The position numbers were made by a program, and so were the translations under genes. The notes beneath the pieces were generated by a model, which was not told the origin of the DNA, searched no databases, and worked only from the letters and a program-made list of their open reading frames with translations. Source: Sphingomonas sp. Leaf242 (GTDB taxonomy: Bacteria; Pseudomonadota; Alphaproteobacteria; Sphingomonadales; Sphingomonadaceae). From it: a stretch of 64,000 bases of DNA. The stretch is from assembly GCF_001422045.1 (NCBI RefSeq), contig NZ_LMLW01000013.1, forward strand, positions 46,467 to 110,466, in the 5' to 3' direction. Of the stretch, positions 9,045-17,877 are shown one piece after another. Within the stretch, counting starts at the first letter, position 1. Every line of letters begins with the position of its first letter.

Positions 9045-9650
9045 TCAGCGCGAGAGCACCGTGACGAAGTGCAGTCCGCGATCGAACAGCCATGAGAACG
9101 GACGGGGATACAGCGACAAGCGCGTGGCGAACCGGCTGCTGCCGAGGTCCAGCGTGCGCCAGATGTTCGTCCATTCTTTGCGCGACAGATAATTATACGG
9201 CAACCGCACGCCGTGGGCTGCGTTGCCGACCCAATCCATGAATCGCAATGTAGTGTTCGCCGCGATCCCGTCGCGCAAGTGGTCCTTGATGATGACCATC
9301 GGCGCGATACGCGCGATCTCGGCGAGCACGGCTTCGGGATCGTCGGTATGATGTAGCACGTCGACCACGATCGCCGCGTCGAACGCGTTGTCGCCGAACG
9401 GGATATGCGCGCCGTCAAAGGCGTGAACCGGGATCGCAGTATCGGGGCGGACCAGCACGTCGATGCCCTCGATCACGACATCAGGGCGCTTTTGCATGAT
9501 CAGCACGGCCAGATCGCCGCTCCCGCATCCGACGTCGAGCACCCGTGCGCCGTCCGGCAGCCGTTCCGCGATCACGGCCGCCAGGCGACGCACCCGGCGC
9601 CCGAACACCAGTTTATCATGAACTGCAGCCAGCACGTCGCATCTCCCCAA
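9045..9650 (-). CDS. Class I SAM-dependent methyltransferase
   Basis: A 201-residue protein with the SAM-binding motif I VLDVGCGSGD at residues 38-47, the acidic motif IEGIDV, and FDAAIVVDVLHHTDDP as motif IV. No membrane segment. It is of the UbiE/Methyltransf_11 type; substrate unknown. Downstream of argG on the same strand (76-base gap) and next to the glycosyltransferase genes, so a sugar or lipid substrate is possible but unproven. Confidence 0.82.
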   Translation of the reverse strand: MGRCDVLAAVHDKLVFGRRVRRLAAVIAERLPDGARVLDVGCGSGDLAVLIMQKRPDVVIEGIDVLVRPDTAIPVHAFDGAHIPFGDNAFDAAIVVDVLHHTDDPEAVLAEIARIAPMVIIKDHLRDGIAANTTLRFMDWVGNAAHGVRLPYNYLSRKEWTNIWRTLDLGSSRFATRLSLYPRPFSWLFDRGLHFVTVLSR

Positions 9651-9726
9651 TCAGAAATGCGAGCCTGCCCTCAAGTCGATGACATTTGGTTAACGCGCAA
9701 TGCCGAACGAAGTTCGCGACCGACCG

Positions 9727-10968
9727 TTACCGGTCGCGGCGCCCCAGCAAGCGCAATCGAAGTGCGTTCAGCTTGATGAAGCCTTCCGCGTCGCGCTGGT
9801 CGTAGGCGCCCTGGTCGTCCTCGAACGTCACGACCTTCTCCGAATACAGCGAGTTCGGCGATTTCCGCCCCACCACGTACACGCCGCCCTTGTAGAGCTT
9901 CAGCCGGACCGTGCCCGACACTTTCAGCTGGCTGTAGTCGATCGCCGCCTGCAGCATCTCGCGCTCGGGGCTGAACCAGAAGCCGTTGTAGAGCAGCTCG
10001 GCATAGCGCGGTGCCAGCTCGTCCTTCAGATGCGCGGCACCGCGGTCGAGCGTCAGCTGCTCGATGCCGCGGTGCGCGAGCTGATAGATCGTGCCACCGG
10101 GAGTCTCGTACATGCCGCGGCTCTTCATGCCCACGAAGCGGTTCTCGACGAGGTCGAGACGCCCGATGCCGTGACGGCGGCCGTAGTCGTTGAGCGTCGA
10201 CAGCAACGTCGCCGGGCTCATGCCCTCGCCGTTGATCGCGACACCGTCGCCGCGCTCGAAATCGACCGTGATGTACTCAGGGGTATCGGGCGCGTCCTCG
10301 GGGTTCACGGTGCGCGAATAGACGTAATCCGGCACCTCGTCCCATGGGTTCTCGAGCACCTTACCCTCGGACGAGGTGTGGAGCATGTTCGCATCGGTCG
10401 AGAACGGCGACTCGCCGCGCTTGTCTTTGCTGACCGGGATCTGGTGCTGTTCGGCGAACTCGATCAGCTTGGTACGGCTGGTGAGATCCCATTCGCGCCA
10501 CGGCGCGATGACCTTGATGTCGGGCGACAGCGCGTAATAGCCGAGCTCGAAGCGGACCTGGTCGTTGCCCTTGCCGGTCGCGCCGTGGCTGACCGCGTCG
10601 GCGCCGACCATCTTGGCGATCTCGATCTGGCGCTTGGCGATCAGCGGCCGCGCAATCGACGTGCCAAGCAGGTACAGCCCCTCGTACAGCGCGTTCGACC
10701 GCATCATCGGGAACACGTAGTCGCGGACGAACTCCTCGCGCAGGTCGTCGACGAAGATGTGCTCGGGCTTGACGCCCATCATCTCGGCCTTGGCGCGCGC
10801 CGGCTCGAGTTCCTCGCCCTGGCCGAGATCGGCGGTGAACGTCACGACTTCGCAGTTATACGTCTGCTGGAGCCATTTCAGGATCACGCTCGTGTCGAGG
10901 CCACCGGAATAGGCGAGTACGACGCGGTTGATTCCGGCGCCGCCGGCGGGGTTGCTCTGATCGGTCAC
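9727..10968 (-). CDS. argG: Argininosuccinate synthase
   Basis: Joins citrulline and aspartate with ATP, the penultimate step of arginine synthesis. The P-loop-like ATP motif AYSGGLDTS is near residue 20 and is followed by TADLGQGEE, SHGATGKGNDQVRFE and SKDKRGESPFSTDAN, all diagnostic of the family. I chose the GTG at 10968 (product 413 aa) because AAGGA lies 8 nt upstream; an ATG at 10995 would add nine residues but has a poor site. No other arg gene is adjacent. Confidence 0.93.
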   Translation of the reverse strand: MTDQSNPAGGAGINRVVLAYSGGLDTSVILKWLQQTYNCEVVTFTADLGQGEELEPARAKAEMMGVKPEHIFVDDLREEFVRDYVFPMMRSNALYEGLYLLGTSIARPLIAKRQIEIAKMVGADAVSHGATGKGNDQVRFELGYYALSPDIKVIAPWREWDLTSRTKLIEFAEQHQIPVSKDKRGESPFSTDANMLHTSSEGKVLENPWDEVPDYVYSRTVNPEDAPDTPEYITVDFERGDGVAINGEGMSPATLLSTLNDYGRRHGIGRLDLVENRFVGMKSRGMYETPGGTIYQLAHRGIEQLTLDRGAAHLKDELAPRYAELLYNGFWFSPEREMLQAAIDYSQLKVSGTVRLKLYKGGVYVVGRKSPNSLYSEKVVTFEDDQGAYDQRDAEGFIKLNALRLRLLGRRDR

Positions 10969-11115
10969 GGGCAGGATCCTTCGGGCAATATCCAATGTCC
11001 GCGCCCCTATGCGTTGAGGCGCGTTCGCGCAACCGCCGGACGCCCGACACGCGTTAATGGCGCGTACAACCGAATCCCGCTATTCGCGCCGCACATCCAC
11101 TGGAGTGTCCCGACC

Positions 11116-11505
11116 GTGCTACGCCAAAGCCTCACCCTTCTCGTCCTCGCCGGTCTCGCAACCCCGGCGCTCGCGCAGGAAACGCGCGCGTCTGCCGCCG
11201 CCAAGTTCAAGACCGAGTTCGCCGCATCGGATACCAACAAGGACGGCGTCCTGACCCGCGCGGAAGTGCTGGCACGGATCGACAACATGAAGGTCGGGGC
11301 AGGGCGTCCCGATCCCGTCCACGCCAAGCGTCTCGCCGATCTGTGGTTCACGAGCGCGGACAAGAACAAGGACGGCAAGGTCACGCAGGCCGAGGCACAG
11401 GCGCTGCTGGCGGCGACGTTCGCGAAATACGATGCGAACCACGACGGCAAGATCGGCGGCGACGAACGCGCGGCTGCGAAGGCGCAGATCCAGGGTCCGC
11501 GTTAA
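11116..11505 (+). CDS. Secreted EF-hand protein
   Basis: A 129-residue product beginning with a signal peptide (LRQSLTLLVLAGLATPALA, cleavage after ALA). It has three calcium-binding loops: DTNKDGVLTRAE, DKNKDGKVTQAE and DANHDGKIGGDE. Probably a periplasmic calcium-binding protein. The only sensible in-frame start is the GTG at 11116, with a modest TGGAG upstream; the frame stays open far upstream but that part is antisense to argG. Ends just before a palindromic repeat. Confidence 0.72.
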   Translation: MLRQSLTLLVLAGLATPALAQETRASAAAKFKTEFAASDTNKDGVLTRAEVLARIDNMKVGAGRPDPVHAKRLADLWFTSADKNKDGKVTQAEAQALLAATFAKYDANHDGKIGGDERAAAKAQIQGPR

Positions 11506-11517
11506 AGCGCTACGAAT

Positions 11518-11624
11518 TCCCCTCCCTGGAAGGGAGGGGTTAGGGGTGGGTTGGCCCGTTTCGCAGGCGCCGCCCATCCCAAGCGGCCGACTCACCCCCA
11601 GCCCCTCCCTTCCAGGGAGGGGGG
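11518..11624. repeat. Long inverted repeat, CCCTCCCT..AGGGAGGGG class
   Basis: The left arm CCCCTCCCTGGAAGGGAGGG continues GTTAGGGGTGGG; the right arm has CACCCCCAGCCCCTCCCTTC and ends AGGGAGGGG. It separates the convergent EF-hand and cfa genes and reaches almost to the cfa stop codon. Same family as 2430 and 17878. Confidence 0.8.
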
Positions 11625-11628
11625 CAGG

Positions 11629-12855
11629 TCAGCCCTCGCGCAACGCCCGCTCGCCCTCGATCATGTAGTCGCGGGTCATCGGCAGCGTCATCCGGCTCTT
11701 CGACAGCTGGATCTGGTAATTGACCATCCCCCCGGTCCGGAACGCTGCCGCCGCGCCCGCCAGATAGAATGTCCACATCCGGTAGAACCGCTCGTCGTAC
11801 AGCGCGACGATCGCGTCCTTCGCCGCCACGGTCCGGTCGTACCATTGGTCGATCGTCAGCGCGTAATGGACGCGCAGCACCTCGATATCGGTCGGGAACA
11901 TCCGCAGCCCCTCATACCCCTTCACGATCTCCGACAGCGCCGGGTTATACCCGCCCGGGAAGATGTACTTGGTCGTGAAGGTGTCGGTGACGCCCGGCCC
12001 GCCCATCCGGCCGATCGTGTGGAGCAGCATCACGCCGTCCTCGGTCAGCAGGTCGCGGCACTTGCGGAAGAACGCCTTGTAGTGCGCCGGGCCGACATGC
12101 TCGAACATCCCGACCGAGACGATCCGGTCGAAACTCCCTGTCAGTGCGCGATAGTCGATCAGCTCGAACGTCACCTTGTCGGCGACGCCGGCCTCTTCGG
12201 CCCGCCGCCGCGCGACCTTCAGCTGTTCCTCGCTCAGCGTCACGCCGAGCACTTCGGCGCCGGTCTTCGCGTGCAGGTACAGCGCCATTCCACCCCAGCC
12301 GCAGCCGATGTCGAGCACGCGCATCCCCGGCTGGATCGCCAGCTTGGCAGCGATATGCGCCTTCTTGTCGTTCTGCGCCTGCTCCAGGCTGTTGCCGGAA
12401 GCGGTGAAATACGCGCAGGAATATTGCCGGTCCGCGTCGAGGAACAGGTCGTACAGCCGGTCCGACAGATCATAGTGATGCGCGACGTTTTTCTTCGACC
12501 GGCGCGCCATGTTCACCCGGTCGACACGGTGCACCACCTTGTCGAGCAGCTTGATCGGCAGCGACGGATTGAGCCCGCCACCACGCTCCCACGGGCTGTT
12601 GCCCTTGAGCAGATCGACCAGATCGCGAATGTCGCCGCGTTCGATCACCAGGCGCCCGTCCATGAACGCCTCCGCCGCGCCGAGCGCCGGGTGGCGGATG
12701 ATCGCCCCCGCGACACCGGGCTCGGTCAATCGGATCGTGACGGGGCTGTACGCGGGGTCGGGCTTGCCGAAATGCTTCGTGGTGCCGTTGGCATGGATGA
12801 GCGTGAGTTCGCCGGTTTTAACCTGCCGGGCCAGGAAACGATCGAAAAGAGCCAT
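11629..12855 (-). CDS. cfa: Cyclopropane-fatty-acyl-phospholipid synthase
   Basis: Adds a methylene group from SAM across the double bond of membrane phospholipid acyl chains. The 408-residue product has the methyltransferase motif VLDIGCGWGG near residue 184, preceded by NVAHHYDLSDRLYDLFLD and followed by YRALTGSFDRIVSVGMFEHVG and TKYIFPGGYNP, all typical of the family. Length is normal. It is the last gene of a same-strand group after the cytochrome b and molybdopterin oxidoreductase genes (50-base gap). Confidence 0.92.
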   Translation of the reverse strand: MALFDRFLARQVKTGELTLIHANGTTKHFGKPDPAYSPVTIRLTEPGVAGAIIRHPALGAAEAFMDGRLVIERGDIRDLVDLLKGNSPWERGGGLNPSLPIKLLDKVVHRVDRVNMARRSKKNVAHHYDLSDRLYDLFLDADRQYSCAYFTASGNSLEQAQNDKKAHIAAKLAIQPGMRVLDIGCGWGGMALYLHAKTGAEVLGVTLSEEQLKVARRRAEEAGVADKVTFELIDYRALTGSFDRIVSVGMFEHVGPAHYKAFFRKCRDLLTEDGVMLLHTIGRMGGPGVTDTFTTKYIFPGGYNPALSEIVKGYEGLRMFPTDIEVLRVHYALTIDQWYDRTVAAKDAIVALYDERFYRMWTFYLAGAAAAFRTGGMVNYQIQLSKSRMTLPMTRDYMIEGERALREG

Positions 12856-12905
12856 GTCGCGTTAGCTAATGACTGGTACGGAATTGCGCCACCCCTCGGC
12901 GCGCT

Positions 12906-13667
12906 TCAGATCCCCGCGTACCAGTCATAATCTACGTTATCTTCCCAATAGCCCCCTTTGCCCTTCCCGATCCCGGCGAGGCTGGCGACCGCGTCGATCG
13001 CCATGACGTATTTGGCGTGCTTGTAGCCGAGCTGCCGTTCGACCCTGAGCCGGACGGGCGCGCCGTGCGCGACGTCGAGCACCTGATCGTTCAGCGCCCA
13101 GGCGAGAATCGTCTGCGGATGGAACGCGTCGACCAGATCGACCGATTCGTAATAGTTCGCGCCGCGGTAGAGGTCGGCGCAGGTGAAGACGACATAGCGC
13201 GCCGTGTCGCGGATCTTCGCGGCGGTCAGCAGCGCGCCGAGCTTCGGCCCCTGCCATTTGCCGATCGCGCTCCAGCCCTCGACACAATCATGCCGCGTGA
13301 TCTGCGCCCGCGACGGCATCTGGCGGAGTTGCGGGAGCGACACCGACAGCGGGTTATCGACCAGCCCGCCAACTTTCAGCCGGTAATCCGCGAAGTTGTT
13401 GACGACCATCGTGGTATAGTCCGCCGTCCCCGGATTGCTCGTTCCGTTCGAGCGGAAAATCGGCGACATCTGCGCGGGGCTGAATTCGGGCGCCAGCGCG
13501 TTGCGGTTGGTCAGCGCGCGTTGCAGCCCGCGGTTCATGTCCTCGCCCATGAACAGGATCTTCCGCGCCTCGGGGTTCGCGGCGATCTTGTCGCATCCGG
13601 TCAGCAGCACGCCTGCGCCGACCGCGGCGCCAGTGACGAGCGAGCGGCGGGTAATCAGCGAGCTCAT
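12906..13667 (-). CDS. Molybdopterin-dependent oxidoreductase (sulfite oxidase fold)
   Basis: A 253-residue protein with a twin-arginine-like N-terminus (TRRSLVTG) ending in a lipobox, LLTGC (C25), so it is probably an exported lipoprotein. The molybdenum-ligand cysteine is in QITRHDCVEGWS (C128), and later segments (VFTCADLYRG, HGAPVRLRVERQLGYKHAKY) match the oxidoreductase molybdopterin-binding domain. Start taken at the ATG at 13667, overlapping the stop of the upstream cytochrome b gene by 4 bases. That neighbour is the probable electron partner. Substrate unknown. Confidence 0.82.
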   Translation of the reverse strand: MSSLITRRSLVTGAAVGAGVLLTGCDKIAANPEARKILFMGEDMNRGLQRALTNRNALAPEFSPAQMSPIFRSNGTSNPGTADYTTMVVNNFADYRLKVGGLVDNPLSVSLPQLRQMPSRAQITRHDCVEGWSAIGKWQGPKLGALLTAAKIRDTARYVVFTCADLYRGANYYESVDLVDAFHPQTILAWALNDQVLDVAHGAPVRLRVERQLGYKHAKYVMAIDAVASLAGIGKGKGGYWEDNVDYDWYAGI

Positions 13668-14422
13668 GCGACGTCCTCCGACGGGTGGGCGGGGACGTGC
13701 CCCGGAACCTTCCAGCGCCCGGTAATCATCGACCGCACCTCGTTCCACGTTCCCGCGAGGATCACCAGCGCCAGATGCGCAATGATGAATAGCACCAGCC
13801 CAGTGGCGGCGATGAAGTGGATCGAGCGCGCCGACTGCCGCCCGCCGAACACCTCGAGCAGCCAAGGCCACGCCGCGTCCATTCCCGGCGACATCGTCAG
13901 TCCGGTCAGGATCATCACCGGGATCAGCACGAAGATCGTCGCCACATAGGACAGTTTCTGGAGGATATTGTATGCGCCCGGCTTCCTGGGATCGTGGAAG
14001 CGAAACGCGAGATGCTCCTTCACGTCGTGCACCACTTCGCGCGGCGACAGCTCGGCGGCGCGGACGCGCAGGTCGCGCTGGAAATGCTTGTTGACCAGGC
14101 TGACGATCATGAACCCGAGCAGCGCGAAGGCGAGCACCAGCGCGAACAGCAGATGCCAGCGCCGCGAAATGGCAAGGTTGTAGCTCGCGGGAATCGTCAG
14201 CAGGTTGAGCAGCGACACCAGCCAGCTCGGCCACTGGTCGAGCGTCGTCCACGCCGTATCGAAATTCGCGCCATACCGGCCCCAGTACAGCCGCGGATGC
14301 GCCTTGAGGATGCCGATCCCGCTGCCGATCATGATGAACATCGTCACCACCGTCACCCAGTGCCAGATGCGCGTCGCCAGTTTATGGCGCTTGATAATCG
14401 GGATGGGTAGGGGATCGTTCAT
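13664..14422 (-). CDS. Cytochrome b561-type membrane protein
   Basis: A 252-residue integral membrane protein with four to five hydrophobic segments. Histidines placed to bind heme lie in KLATRIWHWVTV, RRWHLLF, SARSIHFIAA and FIIAHLALV. It fits the cytochrome b/b6 family that moves electrons between quinones and periplasmic enzymes. It overlaps the molybdopterin oxidoreductase gene by 4 bases, so the two likely form a membrane-anchored redox pair, similar in layout to YedYZ/MsrPQ but of a different family. A longer frame upstream is antisense to the flavin reductase gene. Confidence 0.8.
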   Translation of the reverse strand: MNDPLPIPIIKRHKLATRIWHWVTVVTMFIMIGSGIGILKAHPRLYWGRYGANFDTAWTTLDQWPSWLVSLLNLLTIPASYNLAISRRWHLLFALVLAFALLGFMIVSLVNKHFQRDLRVRAAELSPREVVHDVKEHLAFRFHDPRKPGAYNILQKLSYVATIFVLIPVMILTGLTMSPGMDAAWPWLLEVFGGRQSARSIHFIAATGLVLFIIAHLALVILAGTWNEVRSMITGRWKVPGHVPAHPSEDVA

Positions 14423-14473
14423 GCTCGACCTTCGCTCTAGGCAGTCGAAACGTTGCATAGCAGGGATAAGCGT

Positions 14474-15091
14474 ATGACCGAATGGCATTCTTACGAGCCC
14501 ACGAACGGCCATCGCCTGCCGCATGACCCCTTGAATGCGATCGTCGCGCCGCGCCCGATCGGCTGGGTCAGCACCGTGTCCGCCGACGGCGTGCCGAACC
14601 TCGCGCCGTACAGTTTCTTCAATTTGTTCAACTACATCCCGCCGATCATCGGCTTCTCGTCGATGGGGTGGAAGGACAGCGTCGCCAATATCGAGGCGAC
14701 CGGCGAGTTCGTCTGGAACCTGGTGTCGCGCGACCTCAGCGAGGCGATGAACACCACCGCCGCCAACGTCGCCGCCGACGTCGACGAGTTCGCGCTCGCC
14801 GGGCTGGAGATGGCGGCTTCGACCAAGGTGAAGCCGGCACGTGTTGCCGCGTCGCGCGCGCAGTTCGAGTGCAAGCTCACCCAGTTGATCCGCCTGGAAA
14901 CCAAGGAATGCCGCGAGCTGGACCAGTGGCTGGTGCTCGGCGAAGCGGTCGCGATCCATATCGACTCGGCGATGCTGGAGGACGGTGTCTACCAGACCGC
15001 CCGCGCGCAACCGATCCTGCGCGGCGGCGGTCCTGCGGATTACTTCGAGATCACCGAAGACGCGCTCTTCAAGATGCGCCGGCCGGGCTGA
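14474..15091 (+). CDS. Flavin reductase-like FMN-binding protein
   Basis: A 205-residue protein of the flavin reductase-like (split-barrel FMN-binding) family. Diagnostic parts are IVAPRPIGWVSTVSADGVPN and APYSFFNLFNYIPP, followed by GFSSMGWKDSVANI. Members bind FMN and supply reduced flavin or act in aromatic degradation; substrate not evident. Start at 14474 is supported by AGGGA upstream. It diverges from the cytochrome b gene. Confidence 0.82.
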   Translation: MTEWHSYEPTNGHRLPHDPLNAIVAPRPIGWVSTVSADGVPNLAPYSFFNLFNYIPPIIGFSSMGWKDSVANIEATGEFVWNLVSRDLSEAMNTTAANVAADVDEFALAGLEMAASTKVKPARVAASRAQFECKLTQLIRLETKECRELDQWLVLGEAVAIHIDSAMLEDGVYQTARAQPILRGGGPADYFEITEDALFKMRRPG

Positions 15092-15097
15092 TACCTT

Positions 15098-15200
15098 CCT
15101 CCGTCATGCCGGGCTTGTTCCGGCATCCACGGCACCGCGCAATCGAGAGACGTGAGTGTGCGGAACCGTGGACCCCGGAACAGGTCCGGGGTGACGGAGG
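15098..15200. repeat. Inverted repeat, CCGTCATGCCGGGC class
   Basis: The left arm CCTCCGTCATGCCGGGCTTG and the right arm GGTCCGGGGTGACGGAGG are inverse copies with mismatches, each with internal symmetry (TCCGGCATCCACGG / CCGTGGACCCCGGA). It lies between the convergent flavin reductase and TSUP genes and may act as a terminator. Confidence 0.75.
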
Positions 15201-15989
15201 TCAGTGGTACGCCCGGTAAAAGAACACGATCGTCGTCGTCGCGGTCACGAACAGCGTCCAGGCGCGGATCACGCCGTCGGGCAGCTTCCGCCCGAACCGC
15301 GCGCCGAAATACCCGCCGACCACTCCCCCCGCCATCATCGGCAGGCAGAGCGCCCACGCCACCATCCCCGTCGCCGCGAACACGATCGTTGCCGCGGCAT
15401 TCGCGGTCGCCAGCATCAGCGTGCGCGGCGCGGCGAGCTTGGCGGGCGACGCGCCGGCCAACAATCCCCAGGCGGCGGTCAGCATCATCCCGACGCCACC
15501 CCCGAAGTACCCGCCATAGATCCCCAGCAACGTCTGCGCGGCGATCAGCGAGCGCGACCCGATCGCAACGCGCGCATGCAGCCAGGTCGAGGCGGGCTTG
15601 CCGAACGCGATCGCGAGCGTCGCCATCAGCAGCAGCCACGGCACGATCACGTCGAACGCGGTCGCCGGGGTGAAGAACAGCAGCAGGCTGCCAACCAGCC
15701 CGCCGACGAACGTGATTCCCGCCAGCGTCCGGATACCAACGCCGCCGACCGGCCCGAGATCCGCCCGATACGCCCACGCGCTGGCCATCGCCGCCGGCTG
15801 GACCGCGACGTTGCTGGTCGCATTGGCGATCGGCGAGGGCAGGCCGAGCGCGATCAGCGACGGCATCGTCGCGAAGCTGCCACCGCCCGCGAGCGCGTTC
15901 ATCGCGCCGCCCAGCATCCCCGCACCCGCCGCCAATCCCAGCGAACCCAGATCAGACAAAGGCGGCATCAGCGTCGGCAGCGGCCTCAC
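15201..15989 (-). CDS. TSUP family permease (TauE/SafE)
   Basis: A 262-residue membrane protein with about eight hydrophobic segments and the two family repeats: GGAMNALAGGGSFATMPSLI at the N-terminus and GIYGGYFGGGVGMML in the middle. TSUP proteins move sulfite, sulfonates or other small anions. Start either at 15989 or at the internal ATG at 15968; in both cases the 5' end overlaps the 3' end of rlmN, suggesting co-transcription. Substrate unknown. Confidence 0.85.
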   Translation of the reverse strand: MRPLPTLMPPLSDLGSLGLAAGAGMLGGAMNALAGGGSFATMPSLIALGLPSPIANATSNVAVQPAAMASAWAYRADLGPVGGVGIRTLAGITFVGGLVGSLLLFFTPATAFDVIVPWLLLMATLAIAFGKPASTWLHARVAIGSRSLIAAQTLLGIYGGYFGGGVGMMLTAAWGLLAGASPAKLAAPRTLMLATANAAATIVFAATGMVAWALCLPMMAGGVVGGYFGARFGRKLPDGVIRAWTLFVTATTTIVFFYRAYH

Positions 15990-17160
15990 GATCGATCTGC
16001 GCGCGGCTCTTCTTCTCCGATGCGGTCTTCAGCTGCCCGCACGCCGCATCGATGTCGCGCCCGCGCGGCGTCCGCACCGGCGCCGAAATCCCCGCGCCGA
16101 ACACGATGCTGGAGAAGGACTTGATCCGCTCGGGCGTCGAGCACTCGTATTGCGCGCCCGGCCACGGATTGAACGGAATGAGGTTCACCTTCGCCGGCAG
16201 CTCGTACTTGCGCAGCAACCGCACCAGTTCGCGCGCGTCGTCGTCCGAGTCGTTCTTGTCCTTCAGCATCACATATTCGAACGTGATCCGCCGCGCGTTG
16301 TTCGTGCCCGGATAGTCCGCGCACGCTTGCAACAATTCCTCGATGCCGTACTTCCGGTTGAGCGGCACGATCTCGTCGCGCACTTCCTTGGTCACCGCAT
16401 GCAGCGACACGGCAAGGTTCACGCCGATCTCCGCCCCCGCACGCGCCATCATCGGCACCACGCCGCTGGTCGACAACGTGATCCGCCGCCGGCTGAGCGC
16501 GAGGCCCGCACCGTCCATCACCAGCTTCAGCGCATCGCGGACATTCTCGAAATTATACAGCGGCTCGCCCATCCCCATCATCACGATGTTGGTGAGCATG
16601 CGCCCCTCGGGCTGGCTCGGCCATTCGCCCAGCGAATCGCGCGCGAGCATCACCTGCCCGACGATCTCGGCCGGGGTCAGGTTGCGGACAAGCCGCATCG
16701 TGCCGGTATGGCAGAAGGTGCAGTTGAGCGTGCAGCCGACTTGGCTCGACACGCACAGCGTGCCGCGATCCGCGTCGGGGATGAACACCATCTCGTAATC
16801 CTGCGCGTCGTCCGACCGCAGCAACCACTTCCGCGTGCCGTCGGTCGACACCTGCGCCTCGACCACATTGGGCCGGCTGATCACGAAGCGCTGCTCCAGC
16901 CACGGGTGCATCGTCTTCGAGATATCGGTCATCGCCGAAAACTCGGTCGCGCCGCGATTGTAGATCCAGTGCCACAACTGCTTGGCGCGCAGCTTGGCCT
17001 GCTTCTCCTCGAGCTGCGACGTCTCCAGCGCCATCCGCAGATCGGCGAGCGACAGTCCGAGCAGGTCGATCCGCCCATCGCTGCGCGGCACGAAGCTGCG
17101 GGGAACGGGCACGGGATCGATGTGCCCAGGGATGGGCATGAGGTTCGCGGCGGTCTGCAT
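15952..17160 (-). CDS. rlmN: Dual-specificity 23S rRNA/tRNA methyltransferase RlmN
   Basis: A 402-residue radical SAM enzyme that methylates C2 of A2503 in 23S rRNA and A37 in some tRNAs. The 4Fe-4S motif is CTLNCTFC, preceded by GTLCVSSQVG. The downstream segments MMGMGEPLYNFENV, ITLSTSGVVPMM, NLAVSLHA and NLIPFNPWPGAQYE are standard for RlmN, with the methyl-carrying cysteine region near AACGQL at the C-terminus. Length is normal. It overlaps the TSUP gene by 38 bases. Confidence 0.94.
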   Translation of the reverse strand: MQTAANLMPIPGHIDPVPVPRSFVPRSDGRIDLLGLSLADLRMALETSQLEEKQAKLRAKQLWHWIYNRGATEFSAMTDISKTMHPWLEQRFVISRPNVVEAQVSTDGTRKWLLRSDDAQDYEMVFIPDADRGTLCVSSQVGCTLNCTFCHTGTMRLVRNLTPAEIVGQVMLARDSLGEWPSQPEGRMLTNIVMMGMGEPLYNFENVRDALKLVMDGAGLALSRRRITLSTSGVVPMMARAGAEIGVNLAVSLHAVTKEVRDEIVPLNRKYGIEELLQACADYPGTNNARRITFEYVMLKDKNDSDDDARELVRLLRKYELPAKVNLIPFNPWPGAQYECSTPERIKSFSSIVFGAGISAPVRTPRGRDIDAACGQLKTASEKKSRAQIDREAAADADAAFV

Positions 17161-17254
17161 GCGCGAGCCCGTAGCGGAATTTTCGTGATTTTTCTACTGG
17201 CTGCGGGAAGGGGGTCTAGACCGTCCGTTAGATCCCATCCTTCACCAGCAAGAA

Positions 17255-17363
17255 CACCACCCCGGCGAAGGCCGGGGCCCAATGGGGGGGACGGAGATAA
17301 TGATGGTTCGTCCCTCGTTACGACCATTTTTCCAATTGGGCCCCGGCCTCCGCCGGGGTGGGG
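17255..17363. repeat. Inverted repeat, CACCACCCCGGCGAAGGCCG class
   Basis: The left arm is CACCACCCCGGCGAAGGCCG followed by GGGCCCAAT; the right arm is CCAATTGGGCCCCGGCCTCC followed by GCCGGGGTGG. Related copies are at 24828, 31925 and 38869. It lies upstream of rlmN. No gene lies in the gap from 17161 to 17393. Confidence 0.8.
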
Positions 17364-17393
17364 GATTGGGAACGACGTGCGCTCCGCAAAACG

Positions 17394-17873
17394 TCACCCC
17401 CCGCTACACGAAAGCACAGCCGCATCGATCGCCGTCGCCGCGCCCGGTAGCGCGTACACATCCGCAAACGGCCGCCCCCCGACGCCGACCGCCTCGACAC
17501 TCATGCTCCGCCCCGACCGCATCGCCGCGACGATCGCCCGATCACTCGGCGCATCACCGGCCCACGCATCCACTCCGTTCGCCACCAGCGTAAATCGCCG
17601 CTCACCAACCGTAAGCGTCACCCCCGCCGATCGATCCCTCTCGCGACTAAGCCGTACATACAAGGACGCGCGCAAACCCCGCTTCGGCCACGTCGCAACG
17701 CTGGCGAACCCGGACGAACGCCCCCCCGCCATCACCGGCCGAGCAATCGCATAACACCGCGCCGGGCTCGCATCGCGAAACGCACCCCAGCCTTTGTAGA
17801 TGCCGATGGTGTCCCGCGCCGCCGCGGGAGCCGCACCCGCAAGCAACCCCACCGCCAACGCCAAGCGCAACAC
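17394..17873 (-). CDS. IalB-like (invasion-associated locus B) secreted protein
   Basis: A 159-residue protein with a signal peptide (LRLALAVGLLAGAAPAAA) followed by RDTIGIYKGWGAF and a pair of cysteines (ARCYAI, VLSCSGG), in keeping with the small periplasmic IalB family. The mature start and family match make the GTG at 17873 the best start. The reading frame stays open upstream but there runs through a palindromic repeat (translating to PLPGREGLGVG). The only ribosome-binding site, GGGAGGGGAG, lies inside that repeat, so the gene depends on the repeat for translation. Confidence 0.75.
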   Translation of the reverse strand: MLRLALAVGLLAGAAPAAARDTIGIYKGWGAFRDASPARCYAIARPVMAGGRSSGFASVATWPKRGLRASLYVRLSRERDRSAGVTLTVGERRFTLVANGVDAWAGDAPSDRAIVAAMRSGRSMSVEAVGVGGRPFADVYALPGAATAIDAAVLSCSGG

Positions 17874-17877
17874 GGCT

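Noticed and set aside
9700..11505. Very long plus-strand frame (601 codons) over argG
   Set aside because: It is antisense to argG, whose motifs are unmistakable; only its last 129 codons (EF-hand protein from 11116) are real. Long antisense frames are normal at this GC content.
15598..17754. 718-codon plus-strand frame
   Set aside because: Antisense to rlmN and the IalB-like gene, with no motif, no ribosome-binding site and Arg/His-rich nonsense composition.
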